From CAMDPA01 sp965223035 (GTDB lineage: Bacteria; Pseudomonadota; Alphaproteobacteria; Rhizobiales; Hyphomicrobiaceae), in assembly GCA_965223035.1 (NCBI GenBank), contig OZ244980.1:5580001-5644000 (forward strand): DNA of 64,000 bases. Reading direction: 5' to 3'. Below are positions 16,124 to 25,482 of this stretch, in pieces (within the stretch, counting starts at the first letter, position 1; each line of letters opens with the position of its first letter). A program made the position numbers and the translations under genes. Under the pieces are notes generated by a model. It did no database searches, was not told the DNA's origin, and worked only from the letters and a program-made list of their open reading frames with translations.

Positions 16124-16291
16124 ACCGACCTCCAACCAATTCATGCGATGGCGGGTCGAACTTTAACGAGACCGCAAATCAATGCGCGCCGACCCGTCCT
16201 CAGTTAAAGTCTGTCTTGCCGCCTGCGACTGTACAGTTAGTCGCGGGAGCAGACATTGTGCCAAGTCCTATTGGAAAGAACAAGATTTACA

Positions 16292-16305
16292 TTGATGAGG
16301 GTCAA
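16292..16305. promoter_or_regulatory. FixK/FNR-type box upstream of the CBS gene
   Basis: TTGATGAGGGTCAA fits TTGA-N6-TCAA. It lies between the UspA stop and the CBS start, 169 bases from the latter, in a place where it could drive the CBS gene. Confidence 0.45.
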
Positions 16306-16362
16306 GGCGATCTTGGTGCGGCAAACGCTCGTGCGCGGCAAACCGAGCCCCAACACCTGCAC

Positions 16363-16809
16363 CTACTTGATAATCATGACGGGCGATTTACTTTTGGTCA
16401 GGACCTCCAATGCGACGCTTCCCAGCATCAGCGCCTGGAAGCCTCGGCGGCCGTGGGAAGCCATGACGATCAGGTCACAGCTATTATGTTCAGCCGCTTC
16501 AACGATTCCTTCAGCTGCGGGGCGATCTTTGATGTGCTCTATCTCACTTGACACACCGGCCTGTTTTGCCGTGTCCTGGGCTGCGATCAGGATTTTGTTG
16601 GCCCACGCTGCGGCAGCCCGCTCATATGAGCCGGCAGGGTCCTTCTCTCCCGCTTGAAATTTATAGGCCACGTCAAGGGCCGACCATATTTCCGTGACGG
16701 CGACAAACCGGACCTGACTATTCAACGCCTTCGCCAGCTGCAATCCGTGCGTCACCGCTCTGCCGGCCAGCTCCGAACCGTCGGTCGCAATCAAAATATT
16801 TTTGTACAC
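16363..16809 (-). CDS. Universal stress protein (UspA family), ATP-binding type
   Basis: This 148-residue protein begins MYKNILIATDGSELAGRAVT and ends with VMASHGRRGFQALMLGSVAL then EVLTKSKSPVMIIK. This gives the full G-x2-G-x9-G-S ATP-binding signature (GRRG...GS), unlike the UspA at 11484. It lies upstream of the CBS gene on the same strand with a 239-base gap. It is likely a stress or energy-starvation protein. The 168-base stretch up to FtsH is intergenic with no clear site. Confidence 0.93.
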   Translation of the reverse strand: MYKNILIATDGSELAGRAVTHGLQLAKALNSQVRFVAVTEIWSALDVAYKFQAGEKDPAGSYERAAAAWANKILIAAQDTAKQAGVSSEIEHIKDRPAAEGIVEAAEHNSCDLIVMASHGRRGFQALMLGSVALEVLTKSKSPVMIIK

Positions 16810-16977
16810 GTATTGTCTCCCACTCTGCTGGCATCATGCTTGGATGCCACGCTTAACCAACTTTGATGGCCCAACTTAAATGGCGGTCATAACAAGCGCA
16901 ATCCGGCGCCTCACTGATCGGTGCGCGGTTGATCGCACATCACTGGGAGATTGGGCCGCGATCCGGCCGCCTTGAGG

Positions 16978-18888
16978 CTATTTCGATGTGGGCCTTGGTT
17001 CGCCTGAGTGTCGCCTACGGTCCAACGATGTGATCTTGCCGTGCGCTTCGAGACAATTGCGGATCTGGTCGAGATCCAATACCTCTTTTTCCTCCAGCTC
17101 GTGAACAAGATATTGGACCTCTTCCTTGTGCTTGATGATGATCTCCGTTGCCTGTTGCTCAGACTTTTTCAAAAGATCGATGACCGCCCGGTCCACCTGC
17201 GCGGCCGTTTCGTCGGCATGAGCCGCCGGCTGGGCCATCGATTGGCCAAGAAACGGATTGTCTTCGCTACGCCGCAGATCGACCGGCCCCACCTCGTCGT
17301 CCATTCCCCATCTTGAAACCATCGACCGGGCAAGCTGCGTTGCGCGCCTGATGTCATCGTCGGCGCCGGAGCTGACGGATCCGATCAAAAGCTTCTCGGC
17401 CGCGCGTCCCGCCATCAGCATAACGAGTTGAGCACGAAGGTCGTCCTCCGAAAAGGTGTGCCGCTCCTCCTTGCTCAACATATGTGTCCCGCCAAGACTG
17501 CTGCCGCGCGGAATGATCGTCACCTTATAAAGTGGATCGGCACCCGGCATGAAATAGGCGCCAGCCGTATGGCCGGCTTCATGAACGGCCAGGCGATGGC
17601 GCTCCTCGGGCTGAATTGCGAGCGTCCGGACCGTTCCCATCAAGACCTTGTCGCGCGCTTCGTGCAGATCCTCCTCGCTGATGACCGTACAATGCTTCCG
17701 CGCAGCGCCAATCGCGGCTTCGTTGAGAAGATTCTTGAGATCGGCGCCGGAGAAGCCTGGCGTCCCTTCGGCTATGGTGTCCAGGTCAGATGCGTTGACC
17801 AACGGTAGGTTGCGCGCATGGATATCAAGAATGGCCCGCCGTGCGCGCTTATCAGGAAGGTTGAGCGTGACGTGCCGATCGAAGCGCCCCGGCCGCAGCA
17901 AAGCCGGATCCAGAACATCAGGCCTGTTGGTTGCGGCCAGCACGACGACCGCCTCCTTACCGCCGAAGCCGTCCAATTCCGCCAGGATCTGGTTCAATGT
18001 TTGTTCGCGCTCATCGTGACCGCCACCGAGACCTGCGCCACGGGTTCGGCCGATGCTGTCCAATTCGTCAATAAAGATGATCGACGGAGCCGCTTTGCGG
18101 GCCGCTTCGAACACGCGTCGCACCCGACCAGCACCAACGCCAACGAAGACCTCGATGAACTCCGATCCTGACATGGAAAAGTATGGCACGTCGGCCTCGC
18201 CGGCCAACGCTTTGGCGAGCAAGGTCTTGCCGGTCCCCGGCGGACCCATCAACAGCACGCCGTGCGGCACCTCCGCCCCAACCCGATGAAATCGCTCAGG
18301 ATCGCGCAGGAACTCAACGAGCTCGGCCACCTCGCGCTTGGCCTGATCTTGTCCGGCGACGTCGTCGAAGGTAATGCGCTTGTTCAGCTTGCTCGGTTTC
18401 GAAAAGCGCCCCGAGAACAGATCGCCGAGGTCGCGCGTGCTCATGCCGCCGCCAATCCCGCCAAGCATCCGTCTTTGTAACCACAAATAAACCGCCAGGA
18501 TCAGAATCCACGGCAGAATGTAGGTTAAAATGGAGAACCCTTGCGGTTTTCGGGCCGTGACCTGAATGCCCTTGGATTCAAGCAAGGAAAGTAGCTCGGT
18601 ATCGCCCTGCGAGGGGGTCACGGCCCGATACCGTTGCGCGGCTCCGGAGCGTGTCTTGTCGGCGATCACCGTGATGGTGTGTTGCTCCAGCACCGCCGCC
18701 GAGACGCGTCCGGAGCGAATTATCTGCTTGATCTCGCTGTAGGGGATGACCTGGACGGTTGGGCCTGGTCCATGAAAGGTTGACAGCGAGACAAATCCCG
18801 CCAGCACCAACCCCATCAGCACGATGCCCAGCCATCCGTTCGGACCACCCGACCTATTGGGCTTAGGGTCTGAAGGGGTTGTCGGCAT
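16978..18888 (-). CDS. ftsH: ATP-dependent zinc metalloprotease FtsH
   Basis: This 636-residue membrane protease has two N-terminal membrane segments (about 19-37 and 119-137) around a short periplasmic domain. The AAA module has Walker A GPPGTGKT (215-222), Walker B IIFIDELD (270-277) and the SRH arginines in RPGRFDRHV. The zinc site is HEAGH (436-440) with the third ligand in SGADDDIRRA. It degrades damaged or short-lived membrane and cytosolic proteins. The usual partners of the housekeeping copy (tilS upstream, folP/glmM downstream) are absent, and the stress-island setting suggests a second, condition-specific FtsH. The C-terminus is Arg/Lys/Ser-rich. Confidence 0.93.
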   Translation of the reverse strand: MPTTPSDPKPNRSGGPNGWLGIVLMGLVLAGFVSLSTFHGPGPTVQVIPYSEIKQIIRSGRVSAAVLEQHTITVIADKTRSGAAQRYRAVTPSQGDTELLSLLESKGIQVTARKPQGFSILTYILPWILILAVYLWLQRRMLGGIGGGMSTRDLGDLFSGRFSKPSKLNKRITFDDVAGQDQAKREVAELVEFLRDPERFHRVGAEVPHGVLLMGPPGTGKTLLAKALAGEADVPYFSMSGSEFIEVFVGVGAGRVRRVFEAARKAAPSIIFIDELDSIGRTRGAGLGGGHDEREQTLNQILAELDGFGGKEAVVVLAATNRPDVLDPALLRPGRFDRHVTLNLPDKRARRAILDIHARNLPLVNASDLDTIAEGTPGFSGADLKNLLNEAAIGAARKHCTVISEEDLHEARDKVLMGTVRTLAIQPEERHRLAVHEAGHTAGAYFMPGADPLYKVTIIPRGSSLGGTHMLSKEERHTFSEDDLRAQLVMLMAGRAAEKLLIGSVSSGADDDIRRATQLARSMVSRWGMDDEVGPVDLRRSEDNPFLGQSMAQPAAHADETAAQVDRAVIDLLKKSEQQATEIIIKHKEEVQYLVHELEEKEVLDLDQIRNCLEAHGKITSLDRRRHSGEPRPTSK

Positions 18889-18917
18889 TTCTATCCCTAA
18901 GGGCTGTCGCGGGACAA

Positions 18918-18955
18918 TCTAATCGAGCCCACCCTGTCTAATCGGGCCCACCCTG
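18918..18955. repeat. 19-bp direct duplication upstream of ftsH
   Basis: TCTAATCGAGCCCACCCTG is followed at once by TCTAATCGGGCCCACCCTG. It is 30 bases from the ftsH start on the upstream side. The remaining 18956-19463 stretch holds only open frames without family features. Confidence 0.8.
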
Positions 18956-19463
18956 TCCCCTCGTTGAGCTGGCACGTGTGGTTGCGCCAGTTAACGGTTC
19001 ACCAAGCAGCTTCGCCATGTGCCGATGACTGCTCGGCTGGTGTCATCGAAACGGTTCAATTAGCAACCGCCCAACCTAGCCACCATGATCCTGGTCAATT
19101 ATTGGGCGCCGTAACACCGCTGGCCGCGCGCCCGCGATCGGCTCAGCTTGCGCGGCCCATCGATGTGTGCGCCAACCCGCCGGTGCTGAAGGTCGTGTTG
19201 CTGCAAAGGCAAGCGGCTGCTCGAAACTGCACTTGTCATTGCTTGTCACCTGATTGTGGTGCGATTAGCCTCATCAGGTTTGTCGTTCTTGTGGAGAGTT
19301 TGTTGGGAATTTGTCATGGGCCTTTTGAAGAGCCTGGGTTTTTCGTACGTGTTCGCTATGTTTCGATCCCAGTCATCGGCACTGCGGTGCCCGACGGCGC
19401 ACGGGCGGCCGACCGGCTGTTTTTCGAAGGTGATATGGTTCGTGGACGCCTGAAACAAGGGCT

Positions 19464-19536
19464 GGCTGGACGCTTGTGTGGGCGGCCGGGAGGGGCAGCG
19501 GACCGGCACGGCTGATCCGCCTGAGGCGGACGTGAG
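19464..19536. repeat. Family B repeat, partial
   Basis: GGCTGGACGCTTGTGTGGGC then GGCCGGGAGGGGCAGCGGAC and GCACGGCTGATCCGCCTGAG. It is joined to family A copy A8 as at 3390-3656. Confidence 0.45.
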
Positions 19537-19687
19537 CTAGAGCAACCTGCCTTTGATCGGAATCGGAACGATCCCGATTAAAGGCAGGTTGCTCTACACT
19601 TTAAGAGCGATCATCTTTGCGCCTTAAATCGGAACCGGCGCAATTGGAACCGGCGTTGCGGTTCCGATTTAAGGCGCGATGATCTAG
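19537..19687 (-). repeat. Family A element, long form (copy A8)
   Basis: CTAGAGCAACCTGCCTTTGA to GGCGCGATGATCTAG with CTAG at both ends and both hairpins. The following gap (19688-20060) has an open minus frame ending QIAIEVAIVLTGS with uneven coding character and possible frame changes. It may be a remnant, but I cannot name it. Confidence 0.92.
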
Positions 19688-20060
19688 CGTGCGACTTGCC
19701 GGCTTGTGCGCCGCTGCCGTGGCGGCGCGACCTGCCCGCGTTCCGTCCGAGCCGGCACGAGCCCATGCAGTCACAGATGATATTCAAGAACCCGTAAGGA
19801 CGATGGCCACTTCGATGGCGATCTGTTTTCGCTGGCCGACGTCGTCGTTGGCGAGGTATACAGCCACAGGATCGGGGGTACCCTTCCGGCGGGAGCAACG
19901 CTGCATTGGTGTTCTCCCGCAGCATCGAGAAAAAGCGATCTTCGCGCGCGTGCTTGAACCATGATCGACGGATCCAAAAAGGACCCGCCGCCATTGTGCT
20001 GGGCGACTCGCGCCAAGTACAAACCTTCATTGTAAGGCGGAACTGATAGGATCACAGAGA

Positions 20061-21692
20061 ATGGCCAGCTTCACCTCTCCGCCGCGCGTCGAGCCGAACC
20101 CAAATCCGCGCGTGCCGTTGGCGGCTGTGCTCTCGTTTGCCACCGACGTTGCGGTCGCCGGCGAAATCGAGATCGACAATGGCAAGCGCGCTCGCTCTTC
20201 GCCGTTCAGCTTCGCCGATGCTCAACAGCGCCGGTTGCCGGTGGTCGGCATGCGGGCGGGGCAGCCGCATAGGCTCACGCTGAAAGCCCACGACCGAACC
20301 GGCGCGGCGCTGCCACCGGTTGCGCTGGACTACACCCCGCCGCCGTTGCCGGAAAGCACGTTGGAGTTTCCGCCGATCGACGTGGTCAAGAGCCGTCCCG
20401 CGGACATGGAACCCGGCCTCATGGTGCTGTGCGTCCGGCGCCGGCCGGTGATGCGACAGATCTGGTGGAGCCAAAAGCAGTTCGTATTCGCCACCCGCTG
20501 GTCGATGCTGATTGCCATCGACGAGGACGGCGAGGTCGTCTGGTATTATAAGCACGACAGCCGGATCGCCGGCATCGACCGCTTGCCGAATGGCAACCTG
20601 TTCTTCCACCAGGTCAACTTTCAGTCGGTGGAAATCGACATCTTGGGCAACCAGATCGGCGCCTGGTACGCCGATAAGCGACCATTTGGACCGGCACCGG
20701 GCGCGATCCCGATCGATGCACAATCGATGCATCACCAGCCGCACATCATGCCCAACGGCAACTATCTGGCGATGACGGCCAACGCGCGCGAGCTTGACAA
20801 TTACATCTCGTCGGAAACCGATCCGACCGCGCCGCGACAGACCATCAAGGTCGTTGGCGACCGCATCATCGAATTCGACGCGAAGGGCTCCATCGTGTGG
20901 TCATGGAACACATTCGACCACCTTGATCCCTATCGGGTCGGCTACCAGACGCTGGAACCTTATTGGGACCCGCGCGGCTTTCCGGGGCATGCCGATTGGA
21001 CGCACGGAAACGGGGTCTGCTACGACCACCGTGATAACTCCGTGATCATGTCGCTCAGGGCGCAGGACGCGGTGATCAAGGTTGACAAGGCAAGCGGTGA
21101 GATCAAATGGATCCTGGGCACCCATGATGGCTGGAGCGCTGACAAGGCGGACAAGCTGCTGAAGCCGGTCGGCGAGGTGCAATGGCCCTGGCATGGACAC
21201 AATCCGCGCGTGACGCCGCAAGGCACGATCGTCATGTACGATAACGCGATCTTCCAGACGCGCCCCTATGAGCCGCCGAAACCGCCGCATCAATGCCTGG
21301 CCCGTGCCGTCGAGTACGCGATCGACGAGGCGGCGATGGAGGTCCGCCAGGTTTGGTCGTCGCTGGACGGAGGCCAGGACGATGGCGTGACATCGTGGGC
21401 GATGGGCGATGCCCACCGCCTGCCGGCCACCGATAACATGCTGGTGATCGACAGCTTCGTCTTACCGAAAGCCGATCCGCTGGACCGAGCCGGGCACATT
21501 CGCAAGGCCGACCTCAAATGGGGCGAGCGCGCACGCACCCACTGGCACATGAGCGACTTTTCCTACTGGGCCCGGATTCGCGAATACAAGCGCAACGCCA
21601 CGCGCGACGTCGTGTTCGAGGCGCACGTGGAAGATCCTCATGATGTGATCGGCTGGGAGGTGTTCGGCGGATTGAAGACCCCGGCCCTATGA
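20061..21692 (+). CDS. Arylsulfotransferase (ASST)-family protein
   Basis: This 543-residue protein has the repeated propeller-blade pattern of bacterial arylsulfotransferases: IDEDGEVVWYYKHDSRIAG, LPNGNLFFHQ, IMPNGNYLAMTAN, DWTHGNGVCYDHRDNSVIMS, GEIKWILGTHDGW and WPWHGHNPRVTPQGTIVMYD. The HGN and HGHN histidines are the kind used in the sulfo-transfer site. No signal peptide is visible, although characterised ASST enzymes are periplasmic, so the start could be misplaced or the protein cytoplasmic. It lies 123 bases upstream of a tctC-type gene on the same strand. Activity on a sulfate ester is inference. Confidence 0.8.
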   Translation: MASFTSPPRVEPNPNPRVPLAAVLSFATDVAVAGEIEIDNGKRARSSPFSFADAQQRRLPVVGMRAGQPHRLTLKAHDRTGAALPPVALDYTPPPLPESTLEFPPIDVVKSRPADMEPGLMVLCVRRRPVMRQIWWSQKQFVFATRWSMLIAIDEDGEVVWYYKHDSRIAGIDRLPNGNLFFHQVNFQSVEIDILGNQIGAWYADKRPFGPAPGAIPIDAQSMHHQPHIMPNGNYLAMTANARELDNYISSETDPTAPRQTIKVVGDRIIEFDAKGSIVWSWNTFDHLDPYRVGYQTLEPYWDPRGFPGHADWTHGNGVCYDHRDNSVIMSLRAQDAVIKVDKASGEIKWILGTHDGWSADKADKLLKPVGEVQWPWHGHNPRVTPQGTIVMYDNAIFQTRPYEPPKPPHQCLARAVEYAIDEAAMEVRQVWSSLDGGQDDGVTSWAMGDAHRLPATDNMLVIDSFVLPKADPLDRAGHIRKADLKWGERARTHWHMSDFSYWARIREYKRNATRDVVFEAHVEDPHDVIGWEVFGGLKTPAL

Positions 21693-21815
21693 ATGGGTTG
21701 CAGCCGCGACCGTAGTCGTTTCCCATTTGCTGGGTGCGAGGGGCTGGGTTAGGCTAGACGAAGTACAACGTGCGGCGAACTGAAAGTTTGCCGCGAACAC
21801 AAAGGGAGGAGACTG

Positions 21816-22880
21816 ATGCGTCACCCACGCACCACTGCGATCGGTAGCCTGGCGAGCATCGCCATGGTGGTCGGTGGTCTGCCGGCTCATGCTCAAGATT
21901 TTGCCGGTAAGACCATTCAGCTCATCGTGCCGGCCGGTGCCGGCGGGGGCCTGAGCCGTAATGCACAGCGTTTTGCCAAGACCTTCAGCGATCACATCCC
22001 CGGCAAGCCGAGCATCATCGTCAAGCCGATGCCGGGCGGTGGCGGCCAGAAGGGCATCAACTACGTGTTCAACAGAGCGAAGAAAGACGGAACTCAGATG
22101 CTCTGGGGACCAATGAATTTTCCGGCCTTGCTGACCGGTCTCAGGGGCGTCAAGTACGATCCAGCCAAATTCATTCCGCTTGGCGTGATGGGCATTCCGT
22201 TTATGACTGTCGTGCGCGCTGACCTAGCCGGCGGCCTGAAGTCCCGCGAGGATATCGTCAAAGCCAAGAATTTCGTGGTCGGGGCTCGTGTCCCCGGCGG
22301 CGGCCTGGGGATGTTCTCCCGCCTTTCATTTGACATGTTGGGCCTGCCCTACCGTTTCACCGTCGGCTATAAGAACCAGCCGAAGCTGAAAGCGGCGCTG
22401 ATGCAGAATGAAATTCAAGCGATCAGCACCGGCAATATCGGCTACTGGGTGTTCTATAAGAAGGATCTGCTGAAAAATGGCAGCGCGATAGACCTGTTCT
22501 ATCACTCGGCCTTTGAGGGCGATACGCCGCTCGATCTGTCGAAATACCTCGGCGACCTGCCGACATTCGTATCATTTTACACCCAGTTGAAAGGTCAGGC
22601 GCCATCTGGGACCAAGTACGAGACCTACAAATGGTTTGCCTCACATCAGACCTGGTCGATGTGGACGATGCTGCCGCCTGGAACACCGGCCGACGTGGTC
22701 GCGACCCTGCGCAAGGCCTACGCGGCAAATTGGGCTGACAAGCGGACAATCGCCAGCTTCAAGAAGAGCTCCAAGCTCGACCCCATCGTGCGCTACGGGG
22801 ACGATGCTGCGAAACTGCTGGCCAGCTACAAGTCGCTCAGCCCGGCGGGCCAGGCCTATCTGAAGTCGATCATGCACTGA
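21816..22880 (+). CDS. tctC: TctC/Bug-family tripartite transporter substrate-binding protein
   Basis: This 354-residue periplasmic receptor has signal peptide MRHPRTTAIGSLASIAMVVG then GLPAHA and mature start QDFAGKTIQLIVPAGAGGGL, the standard Bug opening in which the G-x-G-G loop contacts the carboxylate ligand. A very strong AAGGGAGGAG ribosome site precedes ATG 21816. It is followed after 109 bases by a fused TctA-TctB permease, so together they make a complete tripartite tricarboxylate transporter. The ligand is likely an organic acid and may relate to the upstream sulfotransferase-family gene. Confidence 0.9.
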   Translation: MRHPRTTAIGSLASIAMVVGGLPAHAQDFAGKTIQLIVPAGAGGGLSRNAQRFAKTFSDHIPGKPSIIVKPMPGGGGQKGINYVFNRAKKDGTQMLWGPMNFPALLTGLRGVKYDPAKFIPLGVMGIPFMTVVRADLAGGLKSREDIVKAKNFVVGARVPGGGLGMFSRLSFDMLGLPYRFTVGYKNQPKLKAALMQNEIQAISTGNIGYWVFYKKDLLKNGSAIDLFYHSAFEGDTPLDLSKYLGDLPTFVSFYTQLKGQAPSGTKYETYKWFASHQTWSMWTMLPPGTPADVVATLRKAYAANWADKRTIASFKKSSKLDPIVRYGDDAAKLLASYKSLSPAGQAYLKSIMH

Positions 22881-22989
22881 CGACTCCTCGCAGCGATCGA
22901 TGTTGGCGTCCTGCTGACAATGCAGCCCGGGCGACCGGTGTAGTTGTCTTTGCACTCCGTCGAAGGGTCCGACCGGCTTAGGTGGCAAT

Positions 22990-25005
22990 ATGTTTGACGC
23001 GCTCGTCACCGGCCTCGTTGCCATCTTCCAGACGCAAGTCCTGGTGTTTCTCGGCCTGGGCATCTTCATCGGAATCTGGTTCGGTGCGGTGCCCGGTCTG
23101 GGCGGCGTGATCGGCATGTTGCTGCTGCTGCCGTTCACCTTCGAGATGGAGGCCTTGAGCGCCATTGCGCTGCTGCTTGGCCTGTTCGCCGTCACCACCA
23201 CCAGCGATACGATCGCTTCGGTGATGTTGGGCATCCCCGGCACGGCGGCATCGCAGGCGACAATACTCGACGGCTATCCGTTGGCACAAAAGGGCGAGGC
23301 GCCTCGTGCCTTCGGCGCGGCCTTTGCCGTCTCCGCATTCGGTGGCGTGTTTGGCGCCTTTGCCTTGGCCATCTCACTACCGATCATCCAACCGCTGATT
23401 TTCGCCTTCGGATCCCCGGAAATCTTCGCGCTGGCCCTGCTCGGCCTTACGATGGTCGGCGCCCTGAGTGGCGGCTCAATGGTCAAGGGCCTGGCAGCGG
23501 CGGCGATGGGACTGTGGTTATCGACCATCGGCACCGCGCAGACCGTGCCGATCGACCGCTATACCTTCGACATCGAATTCCTGATCGACAACTTGCCGTT
23601 GATCCCTGTGGTGTTCGGAATCTTCGCGATCCCGGAGCTGATGGAACTGGCGACGCGGAATATCGCCATCGCCAGGCGTGTGGACATCGGCCAGTCGAAA
23701 AGTTCCATCCGCGACGGCGTGCAAGATGCCGTCAAGCACTGGTGGCTGGCAACCCGGTGCGCGGCGATCGGCACCTACGTCGGAATGCTGCCGGGCCTTG
23801 GCGCGGCCATCGTCGACTGGGTGGCCTACGGGCACGCCGTGCAGTCGGCCAAAGACAAGAGCGGCTTCGGGCAGGGTGATATCCGTGGCGTGATCGCGCC
23901 GGAGGCCGCCAACAACGCTGTCAAGGGCGGTGCACTGATCCCGGCCCTGGCTTTTGCCATTCCCGGTAGCCTCGGCACCGCGATCCTGTTGAGCGCGCTG
24001 ATCCTGCAGGATATCCGGCCTGGCCCCGACATGCTGACGTCGGAGCTGCATCTCACCTTCTCGATGGTATGGATGCTGGTGATCTCCAATCTGTTGGCGG
24101 CGGGTCTGCTGATGGTCTGGAGCCGGCAGGTGGCGCGGCTGGCGTTCGTGCCCGGGCATTTGTTGGTTCCCGGAGTTCTGGTGTTCGTGCTGATGGGCGC
24201 GTGGCTCGGCGGGCAAACCACAATCGAAGCCTGGGTGACCTGTATCGGGTTCGGCGTGTTGGGCTACCTCATGAAGGTCGGCGGCTGGGCCCGGCCGCCA
24301 CTGATCCTGGGCCTGATCCTCGGCACCATCGTGGAAAACCGGTTCTTGCTCAGCATGAAGAGCTACGACGGCCTCAGCTGGCTGATGAACCCGATCGTGG
24401 TCGTGGTCTTCGCACTGGGGATCGCCACCATCGTTCTGTCCGTGCGCAGCACTATGAGGTCGAACGCCGCCGGCGGCAGCCAGTCGCCTCAAGCTGGCGA
24501 GGGACGGGCGATCAATCCAGTGATGTCCGCACCGGTGTCGCTGATCTTTGCGCTGGTGTTCGCTGGCGGCGCCTGGATCGCCTGGGGCTGGCAGCGGGAG
24601 GTCGGTCTGTTTCCGTTGATCATGGCCGTCCCCGGCTTGCTGCTCGCCGTTTTTGCGCTGGCAACGGACGCTCGGGCGCTCACGACCGGCGGCGCGCCGT
24701 TGCTCGATGGCGCGCGCGAAGCCGTGCTGGGCCGGTCGGTCTGGTTCCTGCTCTGGATGGCTGCGGCGATCGTGCTGGCGATGGTGATCGGCCAGAAGTT
24801 GGCGCTGCCGCTCTTTGTCGCCGCCTATCTGTTGGTTTGGGGCCGCTATCCGATCGCGGTCGCAGTGGCCTATGCGATCGCGGTGTGGGCGATGTTGGTC
24901 GGCTTTTACGACCGCGTGATCCACCTGACATTCCACGAACCGCTGATCGCGCCGTTGTTGTCCGGCCGGCTGCCGGCATGGCTACCGGAATGGCTGATTC
25001 TTTAA
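22990..25005 (+). CDS. tctA: Tripartite tricarboxylate transporter permease, TctA fused to TctB
   Basis: Residues 1 to about 495 are TctA: about 11-12 membrane helices with the duplicated glycine-rich loops GAVPGLGGVIGMLLLLPFTF, MLGIPGTAASQATILDGYPL and GMLPGLGAAIVDWVAYG, AIPGSLGTA. Residues about 510-665 form a four-helix TctB-like domain beginning VSLIFALVFAGGAWIAWGWQ. The hydrophilic joint is Ser/Gly/Gln-rich (GGSQSPQAGEGR). TctA is usually about 500 residues with TctB encoded separately, so 671 residues indicates a genuine fusion. With the upstream TctC it forms a secondary organic-acid symporter in the inner membrane. Confidence 0.9.
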   Translation: MFDALVTGLVAIFQTQVLVFLGLGIFIGIWFGAVPGLGGVIGMLLLLPFTFEMEALSAIALLLGLFAVTTTSDTIASVMLGIPGTAASQATILDGYPLAQKGEAPRAFGAAFAVSAFGGVFGAFALAISLPIIQPLIFAFGSPEIFALALLGLTMVGALSGGSMVKGLAAAAMGLWLSTIGTAQTVPIDRYTFDIEFLIDNLPLIPVVFGIFAIPELMELATRNIAIARRVDIGQSKSSIRDGVQDAVKHWWLATRCAAIGTYVGMLPGLGAAIVDWVAYGHAVQSAKDKSGFGQGDIRGVIAPEAANNAVKGGALIPALAFAIPGSLGTAILLSALILQDIRPGPDMLTSELHLTFSMVWMLVISNLLAAGLLMVWSRQVARLAFVPGHLLVPGVLVFVLMGAWLGGQTTIEAWVTCIGFGVLGYLMKVGGWARPPLILGLILGTIVENRFLLSMKSYDGLSWLMNPIVVVVFALGIATIVLSVRSTMRSNAAGGSQSPQAGEGRAINPVMSAPVSLIFALVFAGGAWIAWGWQREVGLFPLIMAVPGLLLAVFALATDARALTTGGAPLLDGAREAVLGRSVWFLLWMAAAIVLAMVIGQKLALPLFVAAYLLVWGRYPIAVAVAYAIAVWAMLVGFYDRVIHLTFHEPLIAPLLSGRLPAWLPEWLIL

Positions 25006-25482
25006 CACTCGATGGCTCGACTGAGCTTATTTCTGCTGGAGGCGGATCAATCGACCCGCGCCCGCAGTTGGCGGACCGGCATGCGGTCGGGAGCGCGAAG
25101 CATCTCGATGACAGCGCGGCATCGATCTTGGCGACGATGTCCGTCAATGTGACGTCGGGCGCGAGCGAATGGCCGGGTATGGCGACCGACCAGCCGAGCG
25201 CCGTCGCGGTGTCCGCGCGTGTTGCCTGCGCCGGCACCACCTTGATAGGCGGCAGCATGCCGGCGCCGGGGGTTACTGCGCCAGCGCTTTTTGAAAGTCC
25301 TGCGAAACCTGCAACGATCACTTATGAACAACTTCTCCCCGCATCGGGCCGAGCCGCGTGGTTCGGCGGCCATTGCTGATGGTGCCGAAAACCTAGGCAT
25401 CGCGCCTGTTGGTGTCAGCTGCTAGATCTCGCTAACTGTGATGCAGGACTTGCAACAGTAGGGCCTGGCCAATGCTGAGCGG

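Noticed and set aside
18964..19515. Plus-strand open frame of 183 codons in the gap after ftsH
   Set aside because: No ribosome site, no family features, uneven composition, and it runs into a family B repeat. A shorter frame starting MGLLKSLGFSYVFAMFRS could not be supported either.
19690..20055. Minus-strand frames upstream of the arylsulfotransferase-family gene (ending QIAIEVAIVLTGS)
   Set aside because: Coding character switches between frames and I recognise no family; at best an unidentified remnant.
23518..24936. 472-codon minus-strand frame opposite tctA
   Set aside because: It is the antisense shadow of a high-GC membrane-protein gene, rich in Gln/His/Arg/Asp without any domain.
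25024..25400. Possible small gene or remnant after tctA
   Set aside because: Several frames are open on both strands, but none gives a recognisable domain or a ribosome site.
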